Positions 18,291 to 26,070 of a stretch of DNA of 64,000 nucleotides are shown piece by piece. The notes beneath the pieces are model-generated. The model had not been told where the DNA came from. It saw only the letters and a program-made list of their open reading frames with translations, and ran no database searches. The stretch is from Corallococcus macrosporus DSM 14697 (GTDB lineage: Bacteria; Myxococcota; Myxococcia; Myxococcales; Myxococcaceae), in assembly GCF_002305895.1 (NCBI RefSeq), contig NZ_CP022203.1:5372501-5436500 (forward strand). Reading direction: 5' to 3'. How positions within the stretch are numbered: position 1 is the stretch's first letter; the number at the start of each line of letters is the position of its first letter. Both the position numbers and the translations under genes were made by a program.

Positions 18291-18731
18291 ATGCAAACAT
18301 GGAACAAGCTGAATACCATGCTCATAGGTCTGACTGCGCTATCGCTGGGGTGCTCCAGCAGCGCCACGGGCTCAGTCGGGCGCCGTGACATGGGCCACCG
18401 TGACGCCTATGCCCTGGCTTCCTGCACGGACACGGTCTCGTGCTGCATTCAGCGCAACCCAGGCGTGCCCGAAGCATGCGGCCTCACGGCGGGCGAGGCC
18501 GCCGCGCATCTCGCGGCCATGGATGCCGCCATGAAACGCGCGAACGAGCGAGAGGATGGCGAGGAGGACGACGACGCAGACGAGGGATGGAAGGAGCACT
18601 GCCGCGACACCTACGTCCTTTGCCGCGACGCGAAGAAGCCGCGGTGGGATGGCGACTGCTACGCATGCTTTCGGTACTGCGAGGGGCAACGGCAGTGGCC
18701 CTACGAAATGTGCAGCCGGGATCGGCGCTAG
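18291..18731 (+). CDS. Cys-rich lipoprotein, possible SitA-type polymorphic toxin
   Basis: 146 residues. The signal peptide ends in LSLGC (Cys21), a good lipobox. The mature part contains DTVSCCIQRNPG, EACGLTAGEAAAHL, an acidic run and a C-terminal block with regularly spaced cysteines (HCRDTYVLC, DCYACFRYCEGQ, YEMC). This pattern recalls myxobacterial paralogous lipoproteins such as TIGR02269, some of which are SitA toxins passed between cells by outer-membrane exchange. That link is from memory of the family, not proven here. A DUSAM protein starts 9 nt downstream and could be the partner. A degraded copy of the central part lies inverted at 19131-19222. Confidence 0.72.
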   Translation: MQTWNKLNTMLIGLTALSLGCSSSATGSVGRRDMGHRDAYALASCTDTVSCCIQRNPGVPEACGLTAGEAAAHLAAMDAAMKRANEREDGEEDDDADEGWKEHCRDTYVLCRDAKKPRWDGDCYACFRYCEGQRQWPYEMCSRDRR

Positions 18732-18740
18732 GGGCCTCCA

Positions 18741-19118
18741 ATGCCGGAACACCATGCTTGGCACCAAATCAGGGAACTCAATCGTCGCGTGACGGACCTC
18801 GGAGAGCCGTTCGCTCTCACGGATGAGCTTCGCGCCCTGCTGAGAGGTACCGCTTCCGAAGTGGCCATCACGCCGGGGGAGGTCGCCCAGGCGCTCCAGG
18901 ACGATGCGAGCGCCGCCGCGCTGCTCAAGGAGATCGCGAAGCGTATCCGCGTGGGCTCGCGGCGCCTGTCTCGTGCCCTCACCGAAGCGAACAAGCGCCG
19001 GGAGGAAGGCGACCTCGAAGGCGCACGCGCGCCACTCCAGGAGCTGCTTGAACGTGAGGTCGTCCCGTTCTACCGCGAGCTTGCGCAGCTTGAGCTCGAC
19101 GCGCTCGACGCGCAGTGA
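18741..19118 (+). CDS. DUSAM domain (DUF2379/TIGR02267) protein
   Basis: 125 residues covering one full domain: WHQIRELNRRV, then FALTDELRALLR, a short RIRVGSRRLSRAL helix, GDLEGARAPLQELLE, and VVPFYRELAQLEL. This is the myxobacteria-specific DUSAM family, cytoplasmic and all-helical. DUSAM genes commonly sit beside lipoprotein or toxin-like genes. Here the gene begins 9 nt after the Cys-rich lipoprotein and is surely co-transcribed with it. An immunity role is inferred from that position. No signal peptide or membrane segment is visible. The stop is followed closely by an inverted remnant of the lipoprotein gene. Confidence 0.88.
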   Translation: MPEHHAWHQIRELNRRVTDLGEPFALTDELRALLRGTASEVAITPGEVAQALQDDASAAALLKEIAKRIRVGSRRLSRALTEANKRREEGDLEGARAPLQELLEREVVPFYRELAQLELDALDAQ

Positions 19119-19130
19119 CGCGTGGCTTCC

Positions 19131-19222
19131 CTGGCCACGAAGCGCGCGGCGGACTCGCCCGCCGTGAGGCCGTGCGCGTCGGGGACACCTGGATTGCGCT
19201 GGAGGCAGCACGACAGCGCTCC
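19131..19222 (-). pseudogene. Inverted remnant of a Cys-rich lipoprotein gene
   Basis: On the minus strand this stretch reads SCCLQRNPGVPDAHGLTAGE and continues SAARFVAR. It aligns without gaps to SCCIQRNPGVPEACGLTAGE-AAAHLAA of the lipoprotein at 18291, and most bases agree too. It has no start, no signal peptide and no C-terminal Cys block. It is therefore a fragment of a second, oppositely oriented paralogue, lying between the DUSAM gene and kce. Confidence 0.8.
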
Positions 19223-19232
19223 GGTGACGGGC

Positions 19233-19256
19233 GCCGCCCGACAGGCTTCGGGCGGC
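19233..19256. terminator. Putative bidirectional hairpin between the DUSAM gene and kce
   Basis: A 9-bp stem (19233-19241 with 19248-19256, GCCGCCCGA) closes a 6-nt loop. It sits between the plus-strand DUSAM gene and the end of the minus-strand kce operon. No real T-run follows on either side (GTTTGA on plus), so termination may be partial. Confidence 0.45.
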
Positions 19257-19281
19257 GGCCGTTTGAAAGCGCTCCGGGCGG

Positions 19282-20109
19282 CTACGACAACCGCAGCAGC
19301 TTGCGGGCCTGCTCCGGGGTGGCCAGCTCGCGGCCGTGCGCCCGCGCGCGCTTCGCCGCCTCGGCGACGAGCTCCCAGTTGCCCTTCGCGAGCACGCCCT
19401 TGGACACGTAGATGTTGTCCTCCAGTCCCACGCGCGCGTTGCCGCCCCGCTTCGCCGCCTCGTCCACGTAGGCAAGCTGGTGCCGCCCCACGCCCGCCAC
19501 CGTCCAGGTGGAGCCTTCGGGCAGCGAGGCGATCATGAAGTCCAGCACCTCCGGGCGCGGCTGCAAGGTGCCCGGCACCCCGAGCACGAAGTCGAAGTGC
19601 GCCGGCAGGTCCACCAGCCCCTCCTTCGCCAGGTAGCGGGCCTCGTCAATCATGCCCACGTCGAAGCACTCCAACTCCGGCCGCAGGCCGGCGGCGCGGA
19701 TGCGCTTGGCGATGTCCCGCACCAGCGGCCGGGGATTCCAGAAGACCTCCTCGCCGAAGTTCACCGTGCCCGTCGTCAAGGTGGCCATGTCCGGCCGGTC
19801 CTCGCCGGTGAGCGTCAGCGGCCCACAGCGCTGGTCCACCGTCATGCCCACCGCGCCGCCCGTGGACGTCTGGATGAGCACGTCCGTGCGCTCGCGGATG
19901 GCGCGGATGGCCGCGCGGAACAGCTCCGCGTCCTGCGACGGCTTGCCGTCCGCCGTGCGCACGTGCAGGTGCACCATCGCCGCGCCCGCCTCACGGCAGC
20001 GCACGGCGTCCTCGGCGATCTCCTCCGCGGTGATGGGCAGGTGTGGCGTCTGCTCGCGCGTCGTCTCCGCGCCCACCATGGCCGCGGTGATGACCATGGG
20101 CGTGCTCAT
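19282..20109 (-). CDS. kce: 3-keto-5-aminohexanoate cleavage enzyme (BKACE family)
   Basis: Kce joins 3-keto-5-aminohexanoate with acetyl-CoA, giving acetoacetate and 3-aminobutyryl-CoA, the third step after the aminomutase in lysine degradation. The 275 residues show the zinc site HLHVR (His47, His49) near the start of a TIM barrel. [15 protein letters not shown] and the C-terminal RVGLEDNIY are typical of the BKACE family. The ATG at 20109 overlaps the kal stop (ATGA, 4 nt) and has a GGGGG stretch upstream. BKACE members vary in substrate, but the neighbours kal, kamE and kamD fix the assignment. Last gene of the operon. Confidence 0.93.
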   Translation of the reverse strand: MSTPMVITAAMVGAETTREQTPHLPITAEEIAEDAVRCREAGAAMVHLHVRTADGKPSQDAELFRAAIRAIRERTDVLIQTSTGGAVGMTVDQRCGPLTLTGEDRPDMATLTTGTVNFGEEVFWNPRPLVRDIAKRIRAAGLRPELECFDVGMIDEARYLAKEGLVDLPAHFDFVLGVPGTLQPRPEVLDFMIASLPEGSTWTVAGVGRHQLAYVDEAAKRGGNARVGLEDNIYVSKGVLAKGNWELVAEAAKRARAHGRELATPEQARKLLRLS

Positions 20110-20504
20110 GTCCGCCCCCGCTGCTTGTCCTTGGGCACCACGCAGGTCCCCGAGGCCCGGCACACCACCACCGCCTCCGGCAGGACGTCCGCCGCCGAGT
20201 CATTCACGTCCGGCCGCGGCTTGATGACCTTGCGCGCCTCGAAGCGCATCTTCCGCGACGTGGTGCCCTCGCTGACGATTTCGCCTTCGGCCTCGATGAA
20301 GTCGCCCGCGTACACCGGGGCCAGGAACTCCACCGCGTCATAGGCGCGGAACAGGCCCTCGTCGCCGTCGCTGCGGATGCACAGCTCCGTGGCCACGTCG
20401 CCGAAGAGGCCCAGCATGCGCGCGCCGTCCACCAGGTTGCCGCCGTAGTGCGCGTCGTGGCTGCTCATGCGCAGCCGGATGACCGCCTTGATTCCCGTGC
20501 TCAC
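20106..20504 (-). CDS. kal: 3-aminobutyryl-CoA ammonia-lyase
   Basis: Kal removes ammonia from L-3-aminobutyryl-CoA to give crotonyl-CoA, which enters beta-oxidation or butyrate metabolism. The 132 residues form a hotdog-fold protein: [18 protein letters not shown] near the N-terminus, then DFIEAEGEI and a [12 protein letters not shown] strand. The length suits a single hotdog. It starts with GTG at 20504, overlapping the kamE stop by 4 nt (GTGA), and its own stop overlaps kce by 4 nt. The name rests on family resemblance plus operon context. Confidence 0.9.
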   Translation of the reverse strand: MSTGIKAVIRLRMSSHDAHYGGNLVDGARMLGLFGDVATELCIRSDGDEGLFRAYDAVEFLAPVYAGDFIEAEGEIVSEGTTSRKMRFEARKVIKPRPDVNDSAADVLPEAVVVCRASGTCVVPKDKQRGRT

Positions 20505-21286
20505 TGGGGCTCCCCCTGGTAGTGCGCGTCCTTCGGCTCCTTGCCTTCCTTCTTGAGGAGCGCGTGGACGATGTAGTTGGCCACGTCGGACGGCTTGGTG
20601 CCGGGCCCGAAGCCGGCGTCGAAGCCCAGCTCCAGCGCCAGCTTGTGGTCCACGCGCGGCCCGCCCAGCAGCAGCTGGACCTTCCCGTGGATGCCGGCGG
20701 CCTTCGCCGCTTCGATGAAGTGCCGCGAGTTGTCCTTGTGCACGTCGCGCTGGGTGACGACCTGGCTGACCAGGATGGCGTCCGCGTTGCGCGCCATGGC
20801 CTTCTTGATGAGGTCCTCGTTCGGCACCTGGCTGCCCAGGTTGAAGGCCTCGAACCAGGCGTAGCGCTCCAGGCCGTAGTCGCCCGCGTAGCCCTTCATG
20901 TTCAGGATGGCGTCAATGCCCACCGTGTGCGTGTCCGTGCCCGTGCAGGCGCCGAACACCACGATGCGCCGCTTCACCTTCTCCTTGATGAAGGCGTTGA
21001 GGTCGTCGAAGGACATCTTCTTCACGACGACTTCGGGCACGTCGATTTCGGCGTAGTCCAGCGACACGGAGGACCGGGCGTAGACGATGAAGAAGGTATA
21101 GGCGTCCGCGGCGCGCTCGGCGGCGGCCACCTTCACGTCGGTGAAGCCCATCTTCTTCGTGAAGACGGCGGCGGCCTCCTTGGCCTTCTCGGACAACGGC
21201 ACCGGCAGGGTGAACGAAAGCTGCACCACGCCGTCGTCCCGCCGGTCACCGTAGGGACGGATGATCTGCTTGCTCGGCTTCACCAT
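20501..21286 (-). CDS. kamE: Lysine 5,6-aminomutase beta subunit
   Basis: KamE is the adenosylcobalamin-binding subunit of the mutase that moves the terminal amino group of D-lysine or beta-lysine to the next carbon. The 261 residues contain the base-off B12 motif GTDTHTVG (Asp118, His120, Gly123), followed by [10 protein letters not shown], whose Lys131 probably forms the Schiff base with PLP by analogy to the clostridial enzyme. A Rossmann-type cobalamin domain fills the C-terminal half ([28 protein letters not shown]). I chose ATG 21286; the open frame upstream is out of family. It follows the unknown secreted-protein gene after 4 nt and overlaps kal. Confidence 0.95.
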   Translation of the reverse strand: MVKPSKQIIRPYGDRRDDGVVQLSFTLPVPLSEKAKEAAAVFTKKMGFTDVKVAAAERAADAYTFFIVYARSSVSLDYAEIDVPEVVVKKMSFDDLNAFIKEKVKRRIVVFGACTGTDTHTVGIDAILNMKGYAGDYGLERYAWFEAFNLGSQVPNEDLIKKAMARNADAILVSQVVTQRDVHKDNSRHFIEAAKAAGIHGKVQLLLGGPRVDHKLALELGFDAGFGPGTKPSDVANYIVHALLKKEGKEPKDAHYQGEPQ

Positions 21287-21290
21287 CGGC

Positions 21291-21770
21291 TCACTTCCCT
21301 CCGGTCCGCTGAATCTTGACGCTGGCGCCCACCTTCTGGGCCAGCGGCGCGAACCGCTCCTTCTTCTTCTGCTCCAGATAGAAGATGACGGACCACGTCG
21401 TCTTCCCGTCGCAGCCCACATACGTCACGGAGTCCACCGCGCCACTGCCGTCCGGCGCCACGTCCGTCTCCTGACGCTTCGCCGCCGGGTGGGCGCCCAC
21501 CTTCAGACGCTCCCAGCCCTTGCCGCCAATGGCCGCGACAATCTTGTCCACGCACGTCTGCGCCTTCATGCCCGCCGTCTGCACGGCGCCCACGTCCACC
21601 AGGAAGTAGGCGTCCCCGCTGGGGGCCATGAACTTCTGGGTGCCCTCCTGCTCCGTGCGGTTCCACGAAGCGGGCACGTGGATGGACACGTTCTTCACCT
21701 GGACCTGCGCCAGCGCGTCCGCGGAGCCACCCGCGGAGAGAACCATGGCAAGGATTGGACCCAGCATCAC
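21291..21770 (-). CDS. Unknown secreted protein encoded between kamD and kamE
   Basis: 159 residues. The N-terminus MMLGPILAMVLSAGGSADALAQ looks like a signal peptide. The mature part begins VKNVSIHVPASW and contains DAYFLVDVGAV, TCVDKIVAAIGGKGW and TYVGCDGKTTWSVIFYLEQ, ending in a basic tail. The mixed alpha/beta pattern resembles PsbP/Mog1-like or DUF1795 proteins, but I do not recognise it. The two cysteines could form a disulfide after export. The start is GTG 21770 or the adjacent ATG 21767; both overlap the kamD stop. A secreted protein translationally coupled between two subunits of a cytoplasmic enzyme is odd. Confidence 0.85.
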   Translation of the reverse strand: MMLGPILAMVLSAGGSADALAQVQVKNVSIHVPASWNRTEQEGTQKFMAPSGDAYFLVDVGAVQTAGMKAQTCVDKIVAAIGGKGWERLKVGAHPAAKRQETDVAPDGSGAVDSVTYVGCDGKTTWSVIFYLEQKKKERFAPLAQKVGASVKIQRTGGK

Positions 21771-23317
21771 TGCGCCTCCAGGAGTTCCAGGAACGGGTTG
21801 AAATAGTCCGGCGCCTTCTCCAGCACGCCGTCGAGGCCCTTGCCGCCGGTCTCCTCGCGCTTCACGTCGCCGAAGTGTCCACGGCCGATGGCGGTCACCA
21901 TGCCCTCGTCACGGCACTCCTGCAGGAGCTGCTCCGCCCGGGCGAAGACCTCGCGCGCGCGGTTGGCGATCTTCCCGTCCTCGCGGACGGTGAACTCCTC
22001 GTCGATGCCCCGCGCCGCGCGGTGGATGTAGGCCGCGGACTTGAGCGCTACGTAGCGGTCCGCCAGCAGCGGCGTGTGCATGGCCTCGGTCATCATGCCC
22101 AGGAGCTGGATGCCCTGCCGCGTCCACATGGCCACCAGGTTCGACATCACGTCGTACGCGTGGCTGAAGAAGATGTCCGTCTCCTTGTGCTTGGTGGGCG
22201 GCATGTACTTCAGCGGCGCGTCCGGGAAGCAGCGGCGCACCAGCATGGCCTGGGACAGCTCCAGCAGCAGCGTGTCCTCGCGGTACGGGTCGATTTCGTA
22301 CGCGTGGCCGATGCCGAGCTGCCAGTCCTTGAGGCCCGCGCGCTTGGCGAAGCACTCGTTGATGAACTGGCTGGCGATGACGGTGTGGGCCGCGTCGTAC
22401 GCGTCCGCGGTGGTGATGTAGTTGTCCTCGCCGGTGTTGATGATGATGCCGGCCAGGGCGCAGATGCGGCGGCTGAAGTACTGGTCGATGAACGTGCGCC
22501 GCATGTTGATGTCACGGAAGAGGATTCCGTACATCGCGTCGTTGAGCAGCATGTCCAGCTTCTCGTAGGCCGCGCAGAAGGCGATCTCCGACATGCAGAG
22601 GCCGGACGAGTAGTTGGTGAGCTGGATGTAGCGCTTGAGCTTGCGGCTCTCGTCGTCCAGGGCCTCGCGCATGATGCGGAAGTTCTCCTGGGTGGCGTAG
22701 GTGCCGCCGTAGCCCTCCGTCGTCGCGCCGTGGGGCACGTAGTCCAGCAGCGACTGCGCGGTGGACCGGATGACGGCGATGACGTCCGCGCCCGCCTGGG
22801 CCGCCGCGCGCGCCTGGTCCACGTCGTCGTAGATGTTGCCCGTGGCCACGATGACGTACTTGTGCGGCGCGGGGGGCATGGGGAACTGCTTCTGCAGCGC
22901 CTCCCGCTGGGCGATGCGGGCCTTCAGGTCATCCATCGCGGCGCGGGCCTCGGCGCGCACCTCCTCGCGAAGGTTGTGCTCCTGCTCGGGGGACAGCGGG
23001 GCCAGCTTCTCGGTGGGGAGCGCCGTCAGCCGCTCCACGGCCTCCAGCGGGCTCTTCGCCCCCAGTTGCAGCGCCCGGCCGTACCAGTAGGCGGCCCCCT
23101 TGTTGAGGACGCCGGCGGCCTTCAGCTTGTCGACCATCAGGTTGGCGAGCGGCACGCCCCGCGCGCCGGCGCCAGAGAGGCCGAAGAAGCGCAACACGGT
23201 GCGCTCGGTCGATACGGTGGTGTTACGGCGGATGAGGTCGAAGATCGGGTTGACGATTTCGTCCGCCAGCTTGCGCGCATGCTCAATCCGCGCGTCTTCA
23301 ATGAACGGGCCTGGCAT
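21767..23317 (-). CDS. kamD: Lysine 5,6-aminomutase alpha subunit
   Basis: The catalytic TIM-barrel subunit of the AdoCbl- and PLP-dependent D-lysine/beta-lysine 5,6-aminomutase. The 516 residues are the usual KamD length. Recognisable blocks are HGATTEGYGGTYATQENFR, QLTNYSSGLCMSEIAFC, ALAGIIINTGEDNYITTADA and LKYMPPTKHKETDIFFSHAY. It starts at ATG 23317. First gene of a five-gene run in which starts and stops overlap or nearly touch. The region upstream, shared with the divergent catalase, carries four ACCG-N6-CGGT palindromes. No B12 riboswitch-like leader is evident in the short leader, although the enzyme needs cobalamin. Confidence 0.96.
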   Translation of the reverse strand: MPGPFIEDARIEHARKLADEIVNPIFDLIRRNTTVSTERTVLRFFGLSGAGARGVPLANLMVDKLKAAGVLNKGAAYWYGRALQLGAKSPLEAVERLTALPTEKLAPLSPEQEHNLREEVRAEARAAMDDLKARIAQREALQKQFPMPPAPHKYVIVATGNIYDDVDQARAAAQAGADVIAVIRSTAQSLLDYVPHGATTEGYGGTYATQENFRIMREALDDESRKLKRYIQLTNYSSGLCMSEIAFCAAYEKLDMLLNDAMYGILFRDINMRRTFIDQYFSRRICALAGIIINTGEDNYITTADAYDAAHTVIASQFINECFAKRAGLKDWQLGIGHAYEIDPYREDTLLLELSQAMLVRRCFPDAPLKYMPPTKHKETDIFFSHAYDVMSNLVAMWTRQGIQLLGMMTEAMHTPLLADRYVALKSAAYIHRAARGIDEEFTVREDGKIANRAREVFARAEQLLQECRDEGMVTAIGRGHFGDVKREETGGKGLDGVLEKAPDYFNPFLELLEAQ

Positions 23318-23382
23318 GGACGCACCTTACCCGCCCGAACGACAGCCGGAAGCGCCGATACGTCCCTGTGTGATGTTGCCGC

Positions 23383-23468
23383 ACCGCATTATCGGTTCCC
23401 CACGGACGGCACCGAAAGGCCGGTGATGGCGCGCACCGAAAGGGCGGTACAGCCACCGACCTTTCGGT
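23383..23468. promoter_or_regulatory. Array of four ACCG-N6-CGGT palindromes between kamD and the catalase gene
   Basis: Four 14-bp sites with identical arms and variable centres lie at 23383-23396 (centre CATTAT), 23411-23424 (AAAGGC), 23435-23448 (AAAGGG) and 23455-23468 (ACCTTT). Start-to-start spacings are 28, 24 and 20 bp. They lie 66-151 bp upstream of the kamD ATG and 113-198 bp upstream of the catalase start. The centre of site 4 is the reverse of AAAGGT, so sites 2-4 share AAAGG-type cores. This looks like an operator array for a dimeric regulator acting on one or both divergent units. The regulator gene is not in the window. Confidence 0.7.
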
Positions 23469-23580
23469 GGCGACTCCTCAACAGAGCGCATAACTTACTG
23501 AAATTGTTTGGAACCGCATGACGGCACGGGGCGTGCTCAAGACGGGGACTGCCTTACCCCCTTGAGACAAGGAGAAGCCC

Positions 23581-25116
23581 TTGCAAACCCGCTCCCTGCT
23601 TTTGACGGCCATTCTCTTTGGCGGACCGGCCGCCGTCGCCGCGACGCCCCCGCCCCTCACGACGGACACCGGCTCCCCCGTGGGGACCAACCAGAGCTCC
23701 AAGACGGCGGGCCCCCGTGGCGGCATCCTCCTGGAGGACTTCCACCTCATCGAAAAGCTGGCCCGCTTTGACCGGGAGCGGATTCCGGAGCGCGTGGTCC
23801 ACGCGCGCGGCGTCGGCGCCTACGGCACCTTCGTCAGCTACGGCGACTTCTCCAAGCTGACGCGCGCGTCCCTCTTCTCCGCCAAGGGCAAGAAGACGCC
23901 GATGTTCGTGCGCTTCTCCACGGTCATCCATCCGTCCGGCTCGCCGGAGACGCTGAGAGATCCGCGCGGCTTCGCGCTCAAGTTCTACACGGACGAGGGC
24001 AACTGGGACCTGGTGGGCAACAACCTGCCCGTCTTCTTCATCCGTGACGCCATCAAGTTCCCGGACATGGTGCACTCACTGAAGCCGTCGCCCATCACGA
24101 ACAAGCAGGAGCCGCACCGCTTCTTCGACTTCTTCTCGCACCAGCCCGAGTCCACGCACATGCTCACGCAGGTGTACTCGGACCTCGGCATCCCGGCGAA
24201 CCACCGCCAGATGAACGGGCACGGCGTGCACGCCTTCAAGTTCGTCAACGCGAAGGGCGAGTACAAGTACGTGAAGTTCAACTGGGCCTCGCAGCAGGGC
24301 GTGAAGAGCCTCACCGCCGAGGACGCCGCGCGCGTGGTCGCCCAGGACCACCAGCACGCCACCACGGACCTCTACGCCTCCATTGGCGCGGGCAAACTCC
24401 CCTCGTGGGAGCTGAGCGCGCAGGTGCTGGACCCGAAGGACCTGGACGCCTTCAGCTTCGATCCGCTCGACGCCACGAAGATCTGGCCCGAGGCGCAGGT
24501 GCCCTCCATCAAGCTGGGCAAGTTCACCCTCAACAAGCTGCCGGACAACTTCTTCGAGGAGACCGAGCAGGCCGCCTTCTCGCCTGGAGTCCAGCCGCCG
24601 GGCATCGAGCCCTCCGAGGACCGGCTCCTGCAGGGCCGCCTCTTCGCCTACGCGGACACCCAGCGCTACCGCATTGGCGCCAACTACCAGTCGCTGCCCG
24701 TCAACAAGGCGCGCGCGGCGGTGAACAACAACAGCCAGGCGGGCAGCATGAACTCCGCCAACACGAAGTCGGACGTGAACTACGAGCCCAGCGTCACCCG
24801 TGAGACGCAGGACGCGCCGCGGTACCTCTTCTCCAACGCGCCCCTCAGCGGCACCACGCAGCAGCGCGGCATCGAGAAGACGGACAACTTCGCGCAGGCC
24901 GGCGCCTTCTACGTCGCGCTCGACGCGGGCGGGAAGGACCGCCTCATCAAGAACCTGGCCGCGGACCTGAACCAGGTGCGTGACGCCAAGGTGAAGGCGC
25001 GCATGGTGGGCCACTTCTACATGGCCAACGCTGAATACGGCACCCGCCTGGCCAGGGCCGTCAACGTGAAGGTGGACGACGCCAAGGCCGCCGTGGCCCC
25101 GCTCGCCGCCCGCTGA
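23581..25116 (+). CDS. Exported monofunctional haem catalase
   Basis: 511 residues in the small-subunit clade I/III catalase size range. TTG start at 23581 with AAGGAG 6 nt upstream. A signal peptide (about 1-21, ending AAVAA) indicates export to the periplasm. Catalytic His74 lies in RVVHARGVGAYG, the conserved GNN at 146-148 is followed by LPVFF, and the haem-ligand Tyr is in RLFAYADTQRYRIG. It decomposes hydrogen peroxide. The gene is followed by an exported ankyrin-repeat gene, a pairing known from Pseudomonas katB-ankB, where the ankyrin protein supports catalase activity. It is divergent from the lysine operon across the palindrome array. Confidence 0.95.
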   Translation: MQTRSLLLTAILFGGPAAVAATPPPLTTDTGSPVGTNQSSKTAGPRGGILLEDFHLIEKLARFDRERIPERVVHARGVGAYGTFVSYGDFSKLTRASLFSAKGKKTPMFVRFSTVIHPSGSPETLRDPRGFALKFYTDEGNWDLVGNNLPVFFIRDAIKFPDMVHSLKPSPITNKQEPHRFFDFFSHQPESTHMLTQVYSDLGIPANHRQMNGHGVHAFKFVNAKGEYKYVKFNWASQQGVKSLTAEDAARVVAQDHQHATTDLYASIGAGKLPSWELSAQVLDPKDLDAFSFDPLDATKIWPEAQVPSIKLGKFTLNKLPDNFFEETEQAAFSPGVQPPGIEPSEDRLLQGRLFAYADTQRYRIGANYQSLPVNKARAAVNNNSQAGSMNSANTKSDVNYEPSVTRETQDAPRYLFSNAPLSGTTQQRGIEKTDNFAQAGAFYVALDAGGKDRLIKNLAADLNQVRDAKVKARMVGHFYMANAEYGTRLARAVNVKVDDAKAAVAPLAAR

Positions 25117-25128
25117 TTCGTTCCACAC

Positions 25129-25162
25129 CGGGCCCTGGCACGGCTGTCTCCGCCAGGGCCCG
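25129..25162 (+). terminator. Hairpin downstream of the catalase gene
   Basis: A perfect 11-bp stem (25129-25139 with 25152-25162, CGGGCCCTGGC) encloses a 12-nt loop 12 nt after the catalase stop. The following bases are TCCTTCCC, only moderately T-rich, so termination may be partial and allow readthrough into the ankyrin gene. Confidence 0.6.
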
Positions 25163-25293
25163 TCCTTCCCGCCACTCCCCCTGGGAGAAGGCCGGGGTGT
25201 GGTGGCGCCCGGCGACAGTCCCCCCTCTCGCCGCCCGCCCGCATCCCGGCCTTCCCTCAGCGGGAGCAGGCCCCCTCTCTTCTGGAGTCCGTC

Positions 25294-25911
25294 ATGATTC
25301 GCAAACTGCTGCTGGGAACGTTGGGCCTCTTGATGCTGGGCGCCGGGGTGTTGACGGCCGCGTGGATGTCCCTGCGCGCCACGCCCGCCCCACAGGGGCG
25401 CCTGCTGGCCACGAGCGAGGCGGAGCGCTACCTGCTGGCCGCCGCGCGCGCCGGGGAGACGGACCTCGTCGCCGGGCTCGTCCAGGCGGGCACGCCCGTG
25501 GAGGCGCGGGATGCCCGCGGCTTCTCGCCGCTCATCCTCGCCGCGTACCACGGGCATACGGACACGGTGCGCACCCTGCTGGCCGCGGGCGCGGACGCCT
25601 GCGCCGGCGACAACAACGGCAACACCGCGCTCATGGGCGCGGCCTTCAAGGGCTACGCGGACATCGTCGGGCTCCTCAACCAGCAGCCCTGCGCGGTGGA
25701 CCAGAGCAACCGCTTCGGCCAGACGGCGCTGATGTTCGCGTCCCTCTTTGGCCGCGAGGAGGTGGTGGAGCAGCTCCGGCGGCAGGGCGCCTCCCCCGAC
25801 GTGCGCGATGGCAGCGGCCGCACCGCGCAGGACTGGGCGCGCACCCAGGAGCCCAACACGCCCGTTCCGCAGGCGCCCGCCGCGACGGAGACGTCCGCAT
25901 CGGCGCGGTGA
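25294..25911 (+). CDS. Membrane-anchored ankyrin-repeat protein, catalase partner
   Basis: 205 residues. An N-terminal membrane segment (about 8-27, LGLLMLGAGVLTAAWMSL) is followed by a short linker and four to five ankyrin repeats from about 45 to 180. Repeat cores include LLAAARAGETDLVAGLVQAG, GFSPLILAAYHGHTDTV, GNTALMGAAFKGYADIV and GQTALMFASLFGREEVV. A Pro/Ala-rich tail ends the protein. ATG 25294 has GGAG about 8 nt upstream. Its place after an exported catalase fits AnkB-type proteins that sit in the periplasm and protect or activate the catalase. That functional link is inference from family and order. Confidence 0.9.
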   Translation: MIRKLLLGTLGLLMLGAGVLTAAWMSLRATPAPQGRLLATSEAERYLLAAARAGETDLVAGLVQAGTPVEARDARGFSPLILAAYHGHTDTVRTLLAAGADACAGDNNGNTALMGAAFKGYADIVGLLNQQPCAVDQSNRFGQTALMFASLFGREEVVEQLRRQGASPDVRDGSGRTAQDWARTQEPNTPVPQAPAATETSASAR

Positions 25912-26070
25912 GGGCACAGCGGCGACGGAGCGCCTCAAGAGCATCGACGCCCCAGTCCAGCGCCCAGGTTCCACGGAACAGCACGAGGGGTGGCCCCAAG
26001 TGCCGACCGGGCCGGTTGGCCGCGAAGCCGAAGCCCAGGCGGCCCCCCTCGATGCGGGCCCCGGCGCCCG

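Noticed and set aside
23318-23382. Cobalamin riboswitch before the B12-dependent kamD
   Set aside because: The leader is only about 65 nt to the first palindrome and lacks a recognisable B12-box or the multi-stem layout of that riboswitch.
25912-26070. Possible minus-strand coding remnant between the ankyrin gene and kdd (reads GRLGFGFAANRPG and similar)
   Set aside because: About 50 codons without a start, signal or recognisable family; too short to separate from chance open frame in GC-rich DNA.
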